From JAIEPT01 sp038217425 (GTDB taxonomy: Bacteria; Planctomycetota; Planctomycetia; Gemmatales; Gemmataceae), in the NCBI GenBank assembly GCA_038217425.1, contig JBBQPM010000013.1, positions 1 through 62,094 of the forward strand: a stretch of DNA of 62,094 bases, read 5' to 3'. Shown here piece after piece: positions 52,528 through 61,224 of this stretch (positions are counted from its first letter, which is position 1; each line of letters starts with the position of its first letter). The notes under the pieces were generated by a model. It was not told the origin of the DNA. It worked only from the letters and a program-made list of their open reading frames with translations, and did not search any database. Both the position numbers and the translations under genes were made by a program.

Positions 52528-54879
52528 TCACTTCTTCTTCGCTTCTTCGAGAAGGTCTTCCCAGCGTTTTTTCATGCGCTGCCAGAACGTCGGTTCCGGT
52601 TCGGGCTCCGCCTTCGCATTCTTGCCGCGATACTTCCCCGCAGGGCCGGCGACCGCCAGTTTCGGCGCGACGACCACGGTTTCGATCGTTTTCTTGGGCA
52701 TGAGCCGGCGCTCGATCAGGCCCCAGGCGCTGCTGACGATGAAGTAAATGCACAGCCCGGCCGCAACCTTGTAGAACATGACGCCCATGAACATCATCAT
52801 GAATTGCATCGTCTTCTGCTGCACTTCCTGCTCCTCGGTCGTCGGCGGCGGGGCCATGATCTTTTGCTGCACCACCATCAAGAGCACCGCGAAGATCGGC
52901 AACACATTGAGGAACGGTCCCAGGTAATAGATCGCCCCCTGCGAATCGGGGTCGCTGAGCCAGGGAATCGAATCGGTCCACCAGAGGAGCATGTCGGGGG
53001 CGGCCAGGTTCTTCATCCACAAGAACTCGCCGAGCCGAAAGTGGATGCTCTCCTGCAGCGCATAATACAGTCCCAGGAAGATCGGCATCTGCAACAGCAC
53101 CGGCAAGCACCCCGCCATCGGATGGGCGTTGTGCTTCTTCATTAGCGCGCTGGTCTCGCGGTGCGCGGTGAGCGGGTCGTCCTTGTACTTCTCGCGGATC
53201 TTCTTCATCTCCGGCGCCAGCTCCTGCATCTTGATCGACAGGATCGCCTGTTTGCGGCTAATGGGGAACATGATGCCGCGGACCATGAACGTCAGCAACA
53301 GGATGGCGAACCCATAGTTGCCCAGAGCCACGAAGTGCAGCAGGTAGAGCAGCCAGTGCATGAGTTTGGTGCTGGCGATGAGCAGGCTGGTCCAGCCGAT
53401 GGAGTAGAAGAATCGGCTGACGGCATTCTTGGAAGGATAATCGGTGAGTGAGTAAAGGCCGTACTCGTCGGTGTAGCGGTCGACGAGTTCAGCGGGAACG
53501 CCGAGCTGTCCGAGGAGACGCGTTTTGACGGGCCCATGATAGAGGAAATAGCGATGATTGACGGTCTTGCCGGGCTCGAGATCGAGTTCATTGCTATGCA
53601 CGCGGACAGTGAGGTCGTCCATGGCGGAGCGTAGGGCTTTGCCTTTCCGCGCCCAGGTGGCCACACGGACGGGGACTTCGGGATTATCGGGGTGCGGCAT
53701 CTCGTAATAGCTGAGCACGAGCGGTTGATTCTTCTGGATGCCGAGCTCTTTGAGATGATCGACGACGCGGGGGAGCAGGTAGTAGGTTCGCGAGATGGAG
53801 GCGTCGTATTCGCGGATTTCGAGGGTTTTGCTGTCGTCACTGAAATCGCCGCGGATGCCGCGAACTTCTTCGGATTCGAGCGTGGGCCGAGCCCAGGCGA
53901 GAATGCGCTGCATCTTCTCGGGATTGACCCTGTCGCCGTCCTTGGCCTGCTCTTTATCGACGACGATGAGGGAAGCGAAGTACTGGTTGACGACGCCGGC
54001 GTAGAGGAGGTAGTTGCTGCCGGGATTGCCCTCGGCTGGCACGCGGTCGCCGCCCTGTCGGAGGCTGACGCGAATGCTCTCGTCCCAGTCTCGAATTAGG
54101 CGATCGCTCGCGGTGGGGTCGATGATGCCGATCGCGGAGTTGCGGAAGCTGCTGGTGTACCACTCTCCTTCGACGGGGAGCCCGTGCCCGCCGACGATTT
54201 GGTAGCGGAACTTTGAAGCGGTTTCGCCACGGTTGGTGACCTCGAGGGTCAGGCCGATGTGGAATTCTTTGGGATTGAGCAGGAACGTTTTGACGATCTC
54301 GATCTTCGAATCGGGAACCGTGGCTTTGAACTTGGCGGTCCAGACGTCGCCGTCCTTCTGCGGCTTCTGGACGACCTCCCAAATGTGTTCGCCGAGCCCG
54401 AAGACGGGATCGCCTTTGCCGGTCGGGAAGTGATACATGCGGAAGGAAGAGACGCAGGGATCGTCGGGGATGAGATCGAGTTTTTCGAGTTTGCCGCCGC
54501 TATCGACGCCGGGCCTGCCGAGGTAGTCAGCCTGTTTGAAGCGACTGAGGACGAGCTTCTGCACGCCGGCGCCTTGCGGGGTGAGCCAAACAAGGATCTC
54601 GGGGCTTTCGCTTTCGGGGGCCAGCAGGAACGCCTGCACCTCCGGATTGGGCGCGAAGGGGCGAACGTCCTTGGTCTTGGGTTTTTCTTCGGGCTTCTTG
54701 ACTTCGACCTTGGGGGGCTCTTTCTTTTCTTCGGGTTTGGGCTTGACGGCTTCTTCCTTCTTTTCAGCCGGCTCGGCGGGCTTTTTCGGCGTGGATTTCA
54801 GCCGCGAACTCTCCAGGTAAATGTACCCGGCAATGACGCCGGCGGAGAGGACGATGAACAGGATCCAGTTCTTGACCAT
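52528..54879 (-). CDS. yidC: Membrane protein insertase YidC
   Basis: Inserts and folds inner-membrane proteins with or without SecYEG. At 783 residues it is longer than E. coli YidC, mainly because of a Lys/Glu/Pro-rich linker (residues ~30-70) after the N-terminal anchor WILFIVLSAGVIAGYIY and a large periplasmic domain. The conserved C-terminal core is present: LLYLLHFVALGNYGFAILLLT, MFPISRKQAILSIKMQELAPE and AGCLPVLLQMPIFLGLYYAL, then KVAAGLCIYFIVSSAWGLIE. The basic tail is usual for ribosome contact. In many bacteria yidC neighbours rnpA/rpmH; here it leads a run with pgk. Confidence 0.96.
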   Translation of the reverse strand: MVKNWILFIVLSAGVIAGYIYLESSRLKSTPKKPAEPAEKKEEAVKPKPEEKKEPPKVEVKKPEEKPKTKDVRPFAPNPEVQAFLLAPESESPEILVWLTPQGAGVQKLVLSRFKQADYLGRPGVDSGGKLEKLDLIPDDPCVSSFRMYHFPTGKGDPVFGLGEHIWEVVQKPQKDGDVWTAKFKATVPDSKIEIVKTFLLNPKEFHIGLTLEVTNRGETASKFRYQIVGGHGLPVEGEWYTSSFRNSAIGIIDPTASDRLIRDWDESIRVSLRQGGDRVPAEGNPGSNYLLYAGVVNQYFASLIVVDKEQAKDGDRVNPEKMQRILAWARPTLESEEVRGIRGDFSDDSKTLEIREYDASISRTYYLLPRVVDHLKELGIQKNQPLVLSYYEMPHPDNPEVPVRVATWARKGKALRSAMDDLTVRVHSNELDLEPGKTVNHRYFLYHGPVKTRLLGQLGVPAELVDRYTDEYGLYSLTDYPSKNAVSRFFYSIGWTSLLIASTKLMHWLLYLLHFVALGNYGFAILLLTFMVRGIMFPISRKQAILSIKMQELAPEMKKIREKYKDDPLTAHRETSALMKKHNAHPMAGCLPVLLQMPIFLGLYYALQESIHFRLGEFLWMKNLAAPDMLLWWTDSIPWLSDPDSQGAIYYLGPFLNVLPIFAVLLMVVQQKIMAPPPTTEEQEVQQKTMQFMMMFMGVMFYKVAAGLCIYFIVSSAWGLIERRLMPKKTIETVVVAPKLAVAGPAGKYRGKNAKAEPEPEPTFWQRMKKRWEDLLEEAKKK

Positions 54880-54994
54880 GATGCGTCTGCCGAGAAATTA
54901 GTGCGCGACTCCCCTATTCAGGATAGGAATCCCCGCCGCCTCGGCGAGTATGAGGGACTTTGACGCATGTCAGCCTAGCGATTCAAAAGCACTA

Positions 54995-55090
54995 GCCACA
55001 GAGAGCACAGAGGACACGGAGAAGAAAACACTTTGGATGTACGAGTCATCTGCAAATTTCTTCCTCTGAGCCCTCGGCGCCCTCTGTGGC
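54995..55090. repeat. CCACAGAG palindrome, copy 4 (degenerate)
   Basis: The left part GCCACAGAGAGCACAGAGGA starts at 54995; the right part, ending CCTCTGTGGC at 55090, is a decayed inverse. The 433-base gap between yidC and the amine oxidase gene holds only this element and the nested palindrome next to it; no gene is visible there. Confidence 0.8.
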
Positions 55091-55099
55091 TTGTTTCTT

Positions 55100-55310
55100 T
55101 CTTAGAGCGTTCGGAAGAAATGACGGAATACCGGTAGGGAGACTCCGAATTAGGCGAGCGGCCGACGTCAGTCGGCCGGTACGTGTGCTTGAGCGATTGC
55201 GATCAGATCTTCGAATGGGATGCTATACCGGCCGACTGACGTCGGCCGCTCGCCTTAGCCAATCGCCAAGCTTTGCAGCGATTGCGTTCATTCTTCCGAA
55301 CGCTATAAGA
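55100..55310. repeat. Nested inverted repeats, MITE-like
   Basis: The outer 14-base arms AGCGTTCGGAAGAA are at 55106-55119 and inverted at 55291-55304, extendable with mismatches to about 55100 and 55310. Inside, perfect 29-base arms lie at 55153-55181 and 55226-55254, containing GGCCGACGTCAGTCGGCC, itself a dyad. The amine oxidase stop begins at 55313, so the element abuts that gene. The structure resembles a miniature inverted-repeat element with an inner palindrome. Confidence 0.85.
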
Positions 55311-55312
55311 TT

Positions 55313-57205
55313 TTACTTGCAGCACGCCTTCTTCTTGGCCGAGGGGGGGACGTCGTTGGCCGGGTTGAATTCGAAGAAGCCGTTGGGCTTGAGCAAAAAA
55401 CCGATGTAGGCGGTCGGCATCACCGGATAATCCTCGGGCCGAGGCAGATGGGTGTGGCCGAAGGTGTACCAGAAAACGACGTCGGTATTGGCGAGGGGCC
55501 GATCTTGCTCGGTCCATTTGCTGAGGCCGTCGCCGCCGGTGCTTTGGTTGGGATGGTCGCCGGCCGCGTAGCGTTCGTCTTCGCGGAAGGGGGTGACCCA
55601 GACATGGTGGTTGACGAACCCGGCCCGCTTGCGCCACCAGGCGTTCTTCGAGGCGAACGGGACGCAGTTGTCCCCCGGCATGAACTTGTAGCCCACCGGC
55701 TCGCCGACATGGTTGCGGACCGATTCGTTGACGATCCGCCAGGTGCGCGCGGTCTCGAGATTGAGATTCGCCCGCGCCTGCTTCTCGGTTTTGAGCAGCG
55801 TCGGCCTGGCCTGGAAAGCGTTTTCGTACGGATTGTTCGGGCCCGGTTCGTCCGGCACGACGTCGACTTGGTAGACGGAGTTGCTCGCGCCGTCGAGATC
55901 GAAGTCGAGGCGCACGTTGAAGAAGTGCTGATGATTCGGAGCATAAAGCTGCGGCGCCACGAGCACGCCGTACTTGGGCTTGGCCTCCGGCTTGAACGCG
56001 CCAAGCGAGAGGATGCCAGTCAGCTTGATCTCGAACTGGATGTTACCGTCCTGGTACAGATACCAGAAGAAGCCGTATTCGTAATTCTCGACGGTCGAAA
56101 CGGAAGAGATGACGAGCCGGCGCGAGCGACGCACCTCGGGGACGTCGAGCCGGCGGTCGGTGTGCTTCCAGAGGATGCCGAAGTCTTCCTCATGCATGCA
56201 AATGGCGTTCTTGATCGTGAGGGGTTGCCCGCGGCTCGTGCACAGATCGGCGTCGAAATAGTGGATGTGCCCGAGGCAATCGCAACCGAGTTGTAGGCTG
56301 TTGGCGCACATGCCCATGCCGTACTCGCCGACGTCGAAGGCGTTCTTGCGGACCTGGGTCGGCGCCGGGTCGCCGTAGGGGACGACCATTTCCGTGAGCG
56401 ACGCCCGATAAATCACGGAACGGTCGTTGTAGCGCAGATGATGGAGCGTCAGGCCCTCGCGGGCATTGAAGCCGACGACGACGTCCCAGTTCTGCCAGTG
56501 GACCTGTCGACCCTGAACGGTAAAGCTCGGACCGTCGGCCTGGGTGATGTCGATCGGTTTGATGTCGGTCCGCTGATTCGGCACGCGGTCGGCAGCGTAG
56601 TTGCGGCCTTCCGGGGGCAGCGGCCAATGGCCGTACTCTTCGACGCGGAGGACCTGCATCGTGTTCAGATCGACGACGGGGCGAATCCCCTCGATGGGTC
56701 GAGCGTAGCCGTTATCGGTCGGATCGGAGCGCAGAAAGCAGAGCGGTCGGGCCAGTCGGCGGGCGCTCTCTTCGGGTTGGCCGTAATTGCCCGCGCTCCA
56801 GATATCGACCATGACGAGGGCGGTGTCGTCCAGGCCGTAGTGCTTCTTGAGGGCGGCCTTGAACTCGGGACTGGCGAGGACGGCCTGTTCGCATTCGACC
56901 TGTTCGTCGATGGTCATGGTCGGCTGGGCGCCGGGGATGTGTTGGTGCTTGAGGAGTTTTCGCTGGGTAAGGCACAACTCGGCTTCGAAGCAGGAGTTGG
57001 TCGCGTTGTCGAAAAGGACGACGCCCGCTTGCCGCGCCGGAGGGCTCTGCGGATCGAGGGCGTGGACACGTTCCTTGGCCGGCTCCTTGAGGCTGACGGA
57101 GACGAAGCGCGTGGTCGGCGTGACTTTGCCGAGGTCTTTGAGGAGTTGCACGGCATGCGCGATTTCGGCTGCGGAGAGCGGTTCCAGCGGATGAGGAGCA
57201 GTCAT
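55313..57205 (-). CDS. Copper-containing primary-amine oxidase
   Basis: Oxidises primary amines to aldehydes, with H2O2 and ammonia, using copper and topaquinone. From the ATG at 57205 it has 630 residues, near the usual length for bacterial enzymes. The cofactor tyrosine is in TVENYEYGFFW (T-x-x-N-Y-[DE]-Y). Copper histidines are in NHQHFFNVRL and GHTHLPRPEDYPVMPT, and the substrate-channel block DVGEYGMGMCANSLQLGCDCLG precedes IHYFDA. There is no signal peptide, so it is likely cytoplasmic, unlike TynA. The C-terminus KKKACCK is unusual. The stop abuts the palindrome nest. Confidence 0.93.
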   Translation of the reverse strand: MTAPHPLEPLSAAEIAHAVQLLKDLGKVTPTTRFVSVSLKEPAKERVHALDPQSPPARQAGVVLFDNATNSCFEAELCLTQRKLLKHQHIPGAQPTMTIDEQVECEQAVLASPEFKAALKKHYGLDDTALVMVDIWSAGNYGQPEESARRLARPLCFLRSDPTDNGYARPIEGIRPVVDLNTMQVLRVEEYGHWPLPPEGRNYAADRVPNQRTDIKPIDITQADGPSFTVQGRQVHWQNWDVVVGFNAREGLTLHHLRYNDRSVIYRASLTEMVVPYGDPAPTQVRKNAFDVGEYGMGMCANSLQLGCDCLGHIHYFDADLCTSRGQPLTIKNAICMHEEDFGILWKHTDRRLDVPEVRRSRRLVISSVSTVENYEYGFFWYLYQDGNIQFEIKLTGILSLGAFKPEAKPKYGVLVAPQLYAPNHQHFFNVRLDFDLDGASNSVYQVDVVPDEPGPNNPYENAFQARPTLLKTEKQARANLNLETARTWRIVNESVRNHVGEPVGYKFMPGDNCVPFASKNAWWRKRAGFVNHHVWVTPFREDERYAAGDHPNQSTGGDGLSKWTEQDRPLANTDVVFWYTFGHTHLPRPEDYPVMPTAYIGFLLKPNGFFEFNPANDVPPSAKKKACCK

Positions 57206-57325
57206 GGCATTACCCGGGTGAGAGGATTCGCAAGAGGAATTCGAACCCGAAGTCATGCTATCCCGGGGCGAAGGGCGGGGCCAGCACGATTTGCGTGTAT
57301 AATGCTTGGAGAATAGGAGCCAAGC

Positions 57326-57580
57326 ATGAATGAGATTATTGTCGAAGAGACGGGGTTGCCGTTGCGCTTTCCCGATCCGCGCGAGGAGGCGTATGCCCGC
57401 GCGCAGGAGTTTCAGCGATTGTCCCCCGAGAAGCGATTCGAATATCTGCACGACGTCATCAAGACCGGAATGTATTTTATAAGCCAATCACCTCGACGAG
57501 AGATTTTGGACCAAATCTTTCTGAACCGAGAGTCGGAGTGGCAGGACATTCAGAAACGGTTGTTCGAACATGGAAAATAA
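57326..57580 (+). CDS. Hypothetical protein upstream of a nucleotidyltransferase gene
   Basis: A protein of 84 residues with no signal peptide and no recognised family. The N-terminus is strand-like (NEIIVEETGLPLRFPDP), followed by helices (EEAYARAQEFQRLSPEKRFEYL). It overlaps the downstream nucleotidyltransferase gene by 11 bases, indicating a coupled two-gene unit. By analogy with toxin-antitoxin layouts (small upstream gene, nucleotidyltransferase downstream) it may be an antidote, but this is inference from arrangement only. The pair is less GC-rich than its surroundings. Confidence 0.65.
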   Translation: MNEIIVEETGLPLRFPDPREEAYARAQEFQRLSPEKRFEYLHDVIKTGMYFISQSPRREILDQIFLNRESEWQDIQKRLFEHGK

Positions 57581-58136
57581 CGCGAATCTGACGCCGCTCA
57601 TCGACGCGAGCTTGACGCTGGCCGCATCGCTGAACCAGTTTCAAATTCGTTACGCTCTGATTGGAGGGCTGGCGGCTGGCCATCGAACTCATCCGCGGTT
57701 CACGCGCGACTGCGATTTTCTTCTGACTATTCCGCAACTTGTGCTGCCCGCTCTTCTCGAGGATCTAAAATTCCGTGGCTTCGAATTCGACCTGCTATCG
57801 ACCATCCGGGAGTGGACGACACGTCACATGATAGTGATGGCTTACCAGGATATTCGAATTGATTGGCTAAAGCCAGTTATCCCGGCATACCTCCACGTCT
57901 TGGAACACGCCACCGAGGAAAGTTGGCTTAACCGCCCGATCCGCATCGCTTCGGCCGAAGGGCTGATTCTGCTCAAACTGCAAGCATTCCGAACCCAGGA
58001 TCAGGTAGATATCGAAAACCTAATAGCGACCAACCGCAACACCCTCGACCTGAACTGGATCCGCAACGAATGGCAGACCTTCTGCGATCTCGACGATCCC
58101 CGAATGCGGCGCCTGATGGAACTTACGAGTCAATAA
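57570..58136 (+). CDS. Nucleotidyltransferase-fold (AbiEii-like) protein
   Basis: A protein of 188 residues. The nucleotidyltransferase signature is RYALIGGLAAGHRTHPRFTRDCDFLL, with GG and D-x-D, then DIRIDWLKPVIPAYL as a further acidic site and AEGLILLKLQAFRTQDQVDIENLI as the conserved helix. This is the AbiEii/DUF6036-like group. It overlaps the 84-residue gene and is convergent with the tandem hydrolase. The second such gene in the window is at 51909. Toxin activity cannot be deduced from sequence. Confidence 0.82.
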   Translation: MENNANLTPLIDASLTLAASLNQFQIRYALIGGLAAGHRTHPRFTRDCDFLLTIPQLVLPALLEDLKFRGFEFDLLSTIREWTTRHMIVMAYQDIRIDWLKPVIPAYLHVLEHATEESWLNRPIRIASAEGLILLKLQAFRTQDQVDIENLIATNRNTLDLNWIRNEWQTFCDLDDPRMRRLMELTSQ

Positions 58137-58144
58137 TCTCGCCT

Positions 58145-60352
58145 TCACCGCGGCGGAAACGCCAGGTGCTTCTGCAAGAACGCGAACGTCCCCTGGCCGT
58201 GGATCACGTGCCCGCCCACGAAAAACTCGATCTCCGTACGATCCGCGATGCCCAGCTGGGCGTATAGTCGCCGGACTTTCGCATACTCGAAGGCGACGTA
58301 TTCGTCGAGTCCGACGCCGTCGGAGTGGCCTCGTTCCACCATGAACGGTCTGGGCGCGATGAGGGCCGCCATCTCGGCGTAGTTGAAGGTGTTGCCCAGG
58401 TTGAACTCGAACATCTCGTACTCGCCGGTGAACATGTAGCTGCCGCCCCAGTCGAGCGTCACGTTCTTCCAGATCCATTCGTTGAAATCGCCGGAACAGA
58501 TCACCGCGGCGTAGCCCCGGAGAATCGCCGGGATGCGCATTGCGACTTTGCCGCCGTACGACAGGCCGTAGTAAGCGATCTTGCGGGCGTCGACGAAGTC
58601 AAGCGTGCCCAGGAAGGCGAGGATCTGTTCGTGCTGCCGAATGATGATCGCGTAGAGCGTCAGGCCTTGCAGGTTCGCCTTGCGCGTGATTTGACGGAAC
58701 TGATTCTTGAAGATGTAGGGCGCCTGCGGGGCGAAGACGACGTAGCCGCGCTCGGCGAGTTGGGCGCCGAACGAGTTGTAGTACTTCGTCCGTTCCTTGG
58801 GATTGACGACGTCGATGGGGCGCCCTTCGAGACCGTGCTGGCAGACGACCGCGGGGCGTTTCTCGCCGGGCTTGATGTCGGTCGGTACGAGCAAGATGCC
58901 GAAGTTGATGACGTCGTCGTAGAGATCGAGGACGACCTCGTACGCCTTGTACTTGGGCGTCTCGAACGCGAGCCGGGTTCGCGGCTTCATGTCGCCGTTC
59001 CCTTTGGGGAGCTTGCCCATGACGCTTTCCCAGAATTCGTCGCGGATTGGTTCCTGCGACTTTTCGAAGGCCTCGAGGTTCTTCGTGTCGAGTTTCGCCC
59101 AGACGTTTTGTTGTCGCTGGACGACGGCCTCCTTGAGCAGACCTTGCGTGTAGTCGACGAGTTGCTGGAATTGCCGCTTCTGCCGGGCCTGGGCGTCGAT
59201 TTTGGTGGGGGCGAAGAAGCCGCGTTCGCGCTTCGATTGATCGGCTTCTACCCCCAGCCGGCGCAGGAAATCGGGGACGACGTCGGCGTGCCTGGGCAGC
59301 GCGACGATCGACTCGCTCGCTTTTGCCGACAGCTTCGCCAGCCCCCGTTTTAGCTCGTTCTCGGCCTGGGCATGCGTCGGTGCGACGATCACGCCTGGCG
59401 CCGCGCCCATCCGTCCCGGCTTGGCTTCGGTGATCGGCCTGGCAGTCACCGCGGATTCGAGCACGATGAGACCGCGCGGCGCGATCAAACCGAGCAGCTC
59501 GCCGTCGGCATAGGTCGGCAGTAGACCCCAGACGTTGCGATAGATCGGTTCGTCCTCGACATTGGTCCGCGGTCCGAAGTAGCCGCTGACGACGCCCTGG
59601 GCGATGCGCGGTTCGCAGGCCATGGCGTAGAGGGCGATGAGGCCGCCTTCTCCGTGCCCCATGATGCCGACAGGGAGGTTGTCGACGGCGTAGTGATCAA
59701 TGACCGCGAGAGTCCGCTGAATTTCATAACCGATCAGATTCCTGCCCATCTCGAAGGCCATGCGGTAGATGAACTCGCGATGGGTCTGATTGGTCGCCCG
59801 GCCAATTTTGGGATTGCCCGACCACGTGTCGTTGCGATCGATCAGCGTCGGCATGACCACGCGGAAGCCGTTCTCCGCCAGTCGGCGCGCCCATTGTTCG
59901 ACGCCGTTGAGTTGATCCTCAGGCGTTTGATCGGCATCGGGGAGCACCACCACCAACCCGCGGGGCGCAGCCCGTGGTTCCAGCAACAAGCCTTCGCCAT
60001 CGACGCCTTCGAAGACGCTCCAGCGGACAGCGTGAAGTCGGCAGCCGGAGCGTGTGTCCAGCACCGGCGAAACGCGAAATCCTACCGACTCGTCGCGTGC
60101 AATCACTCGGCGGTCGACGACGCCGACGATCTTGCGAAACGTTTGCCGCTTCTGTTCGACCTCAATTTTTGGCCTTTCCGCAAGTGTCGCCGACTCTAGC
60201 CGCTTCGTGAGATAGCGGTCGACGCCCTGGAGCATGGTTTGCGCGAGGTCGCCGTCGAGCGTGAGCGGCTTGGTGCCCGGCAACGGTTGGGCGTACGCGG
60301 GGGCAACGGATGAAGCAAGTACGAGGAAGCAAGCGAAATGGGAGCGGCGCAT
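58145..60352 (-). CDS. Secreted tandem alpha/beta hydrolase (one domain apparently dead)
   Basis: A protein of 735 residues from the ATG at 60352 with signal MRRSHFACFLVLASSVAPAYAQ; the long upstream frame is a shadow of the DUF2071 gene. Two hydrolase domains are present. In the first (about 120-380) the nucleophile elbow reads IMGHGEGGLIAL (about residue 233), with Gly where GHSEGG would put Ser. In the second (about 400-735) the elbow is YYGLSYGGKVA (about 596), with later VERGHSDGVG and GGHVIHGQGTF providing acid and His. The second domain resembles the acetyl-xylan-esterase/dienelactone-hydrolase group and the secreted esterase at 35713. Substrate unknown. Confidence 0.85.
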   Translation of the reverse strand: MRRSHFACFLVLASSVAPAYAQPLPGTKPLTLDGDLAQTMLQGVDRYLTKRLESATLAERPKIEVEQKRQTFRKIVGVVDRRVIARDESVGFRVSPVLDTRSGCRLHAVRWSVFEGVDGEGLLLEPRAAPRGLVVVLPDADQTPEDQLNGVEQWARRLAENGFRVVMPTLIDRNDTWSGNPKIGRATNQTHREFIYRMAFEMGRNLIGYEIQRTLAVIDHYAVDNLPVGIMGHGEGGLIALYAMACEPRIAQGVVSGYFGPRTNVEDEPIYRNVWGLLPTYADGELLGLIAPRGLIVLESAVTARPITEAKPGRMGAAPGVIVAPTHAQAENELKRGLAKLSAKASESIVALPRHADVVPDFLRRLGVEADQSKRERGFFAPTKIDAQARQKRQFQQLVDYTQGLLKEAVVQRQQNVWAKLDTKNLEAFEKSQEPIRDEFWESVMGKLPKGNGDMKPRTRLAFETPKYKAYEVVLDLYDDVINFGILLVPTDIKPGEKRPAVVCQHGLEGRPIDVVNPKERTKYYNSFGAQLAERGYVVFAPQAPYIFKNQFRQITRKANLQGLTLYAIIIRQHEQILAFLGTLDFVDARKIAYYGLSYGGKVAMRIPAILRGYAAVICSGDFNEWIWKNVTLDWGGSYMFTGEYEMFEFNLGNTFNYAEMAALIAPRPFMVERGHSDGVGLDEYVAFEYAKVRRLYAQLGIADRTEIEFFVGGHVIHGQGTFAFLQKHLAFPPR

Positions 60353-60404
60353 GGCGAACTCGGAAAAGACAAAGGTGCGAGCCGCGGGCCATTGTAACCT
60401 ATCG

Positions 60405-61151
60405 TCACTTCGCCGCCAGCTTTTCCAGCGACCAAACGACGACCTCCACGCCGCGCGAGAAATGCAGCAGCGGCGGCGGTCCGGTGCAAGTAATCCCATG
60501 CGACTGCAATAAGTCTCCCGCGTCGACCTCGGCTTCCGCGGTCTGCAGCGGCCAGGGGACATGATGCACGTCGCAGCGGTACAAGTCCCCCCGCCACGAC
60601 TGTGCGTAGAGACAGTAACGCTCGACCAGGAACGCCTCGAGCGTGCCCGGCTTCCCCTCGAACGACTCCGACGTCGGCCGGTACGACGCGGAGAAACGCA
60701 CGGGCGATCCTCTCCTCTCGGCGTGAAAGCGGAAACGATCGTCGGCGGCGACGAACTGGATGTGCGAGCGCCAATACGGCAAGTGGAAGTAGCGCCGCGC
60801 GGCCCAGACCGCGAGGGGGTTCGACGCATCGAGGCTCAGGAACCAGACGCCCGGCTTGCCGTCATGTTCGACGTAGAGCCGGACGTTGAGTTCGGGGAAG
60901 GCGGAGATGCCGGGGAGATCGGGGAAGGGCCGGCGCATGACGCCGGTCATGCGAAAGGGGACGACGCCGACGTATGACGTGTCGCCGAACTCCTGGATGT
61001 TCAGCCCGGCCGGAACCAAATGGCGCAGCGCCGCGGCGGGGACGGGCCAGTGGGCGAAGAGGAGGTCGTACCAGTTCTGCCGCCAGGTCCAGCGGCTCGT
61101 GGGGTGCGGCCAGGGACGGTGGTCAATCCGGCGGAAAGCGGGGTGCGTCAT
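60405..61151 (-). CDS. DUF2071 family (YqjF-like) protein
   Basis: A protein of 248 residues from the ATG at 61151, with GGAG 6 bases upstream. DUF2071 signatures: RQNWYDLLFAHWPVPAAALRHLVP, YVGVVPFRMTGV, FPELNVRLYVEHDGKPGVWFLSLD, and VFRFHAERRG-like strands ending FSRGVEVVVWSLEKL. The family is widespread and its function is unknown; one B. subtilis member is YqjF. It is divergent from the glycerophosphodiesterase gene 73 bases away, and its stop lies 52 bases before the start of the tandem hydrolase, with which it shares direction. Confidence 0.9.
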   Translation of the reverse strand: MTHPAFRRIDHRPWPHPTSRWTWRQNWYDLLFAHWPVPAAALRHLVPAGLNIQEFGDTSYVGVVPFRMTGVMRRPFPDLPGISAFPELNVRLYVEHDGKPGVWFLSLDASNPLAVWAARRYFHLPYWRSHIQFVAADDRFRFHAERRGSPVRFSASYRPTSESFEGKPGTLEAFLVERYCLYAQSWRGDLYRCDVHHVPWPLQTAEAEVDAGDLLQSHGITCTGPPPLLHFSRGVEVVVWSLEKLAAK

Positions 61152-61224
61152 CGCGGCTCCAAAGCGAGTTTCGTACAATCGTGTCAACCGGACCCGAAGC
61201 CGAAACTTAACGCAGGATCGTATC

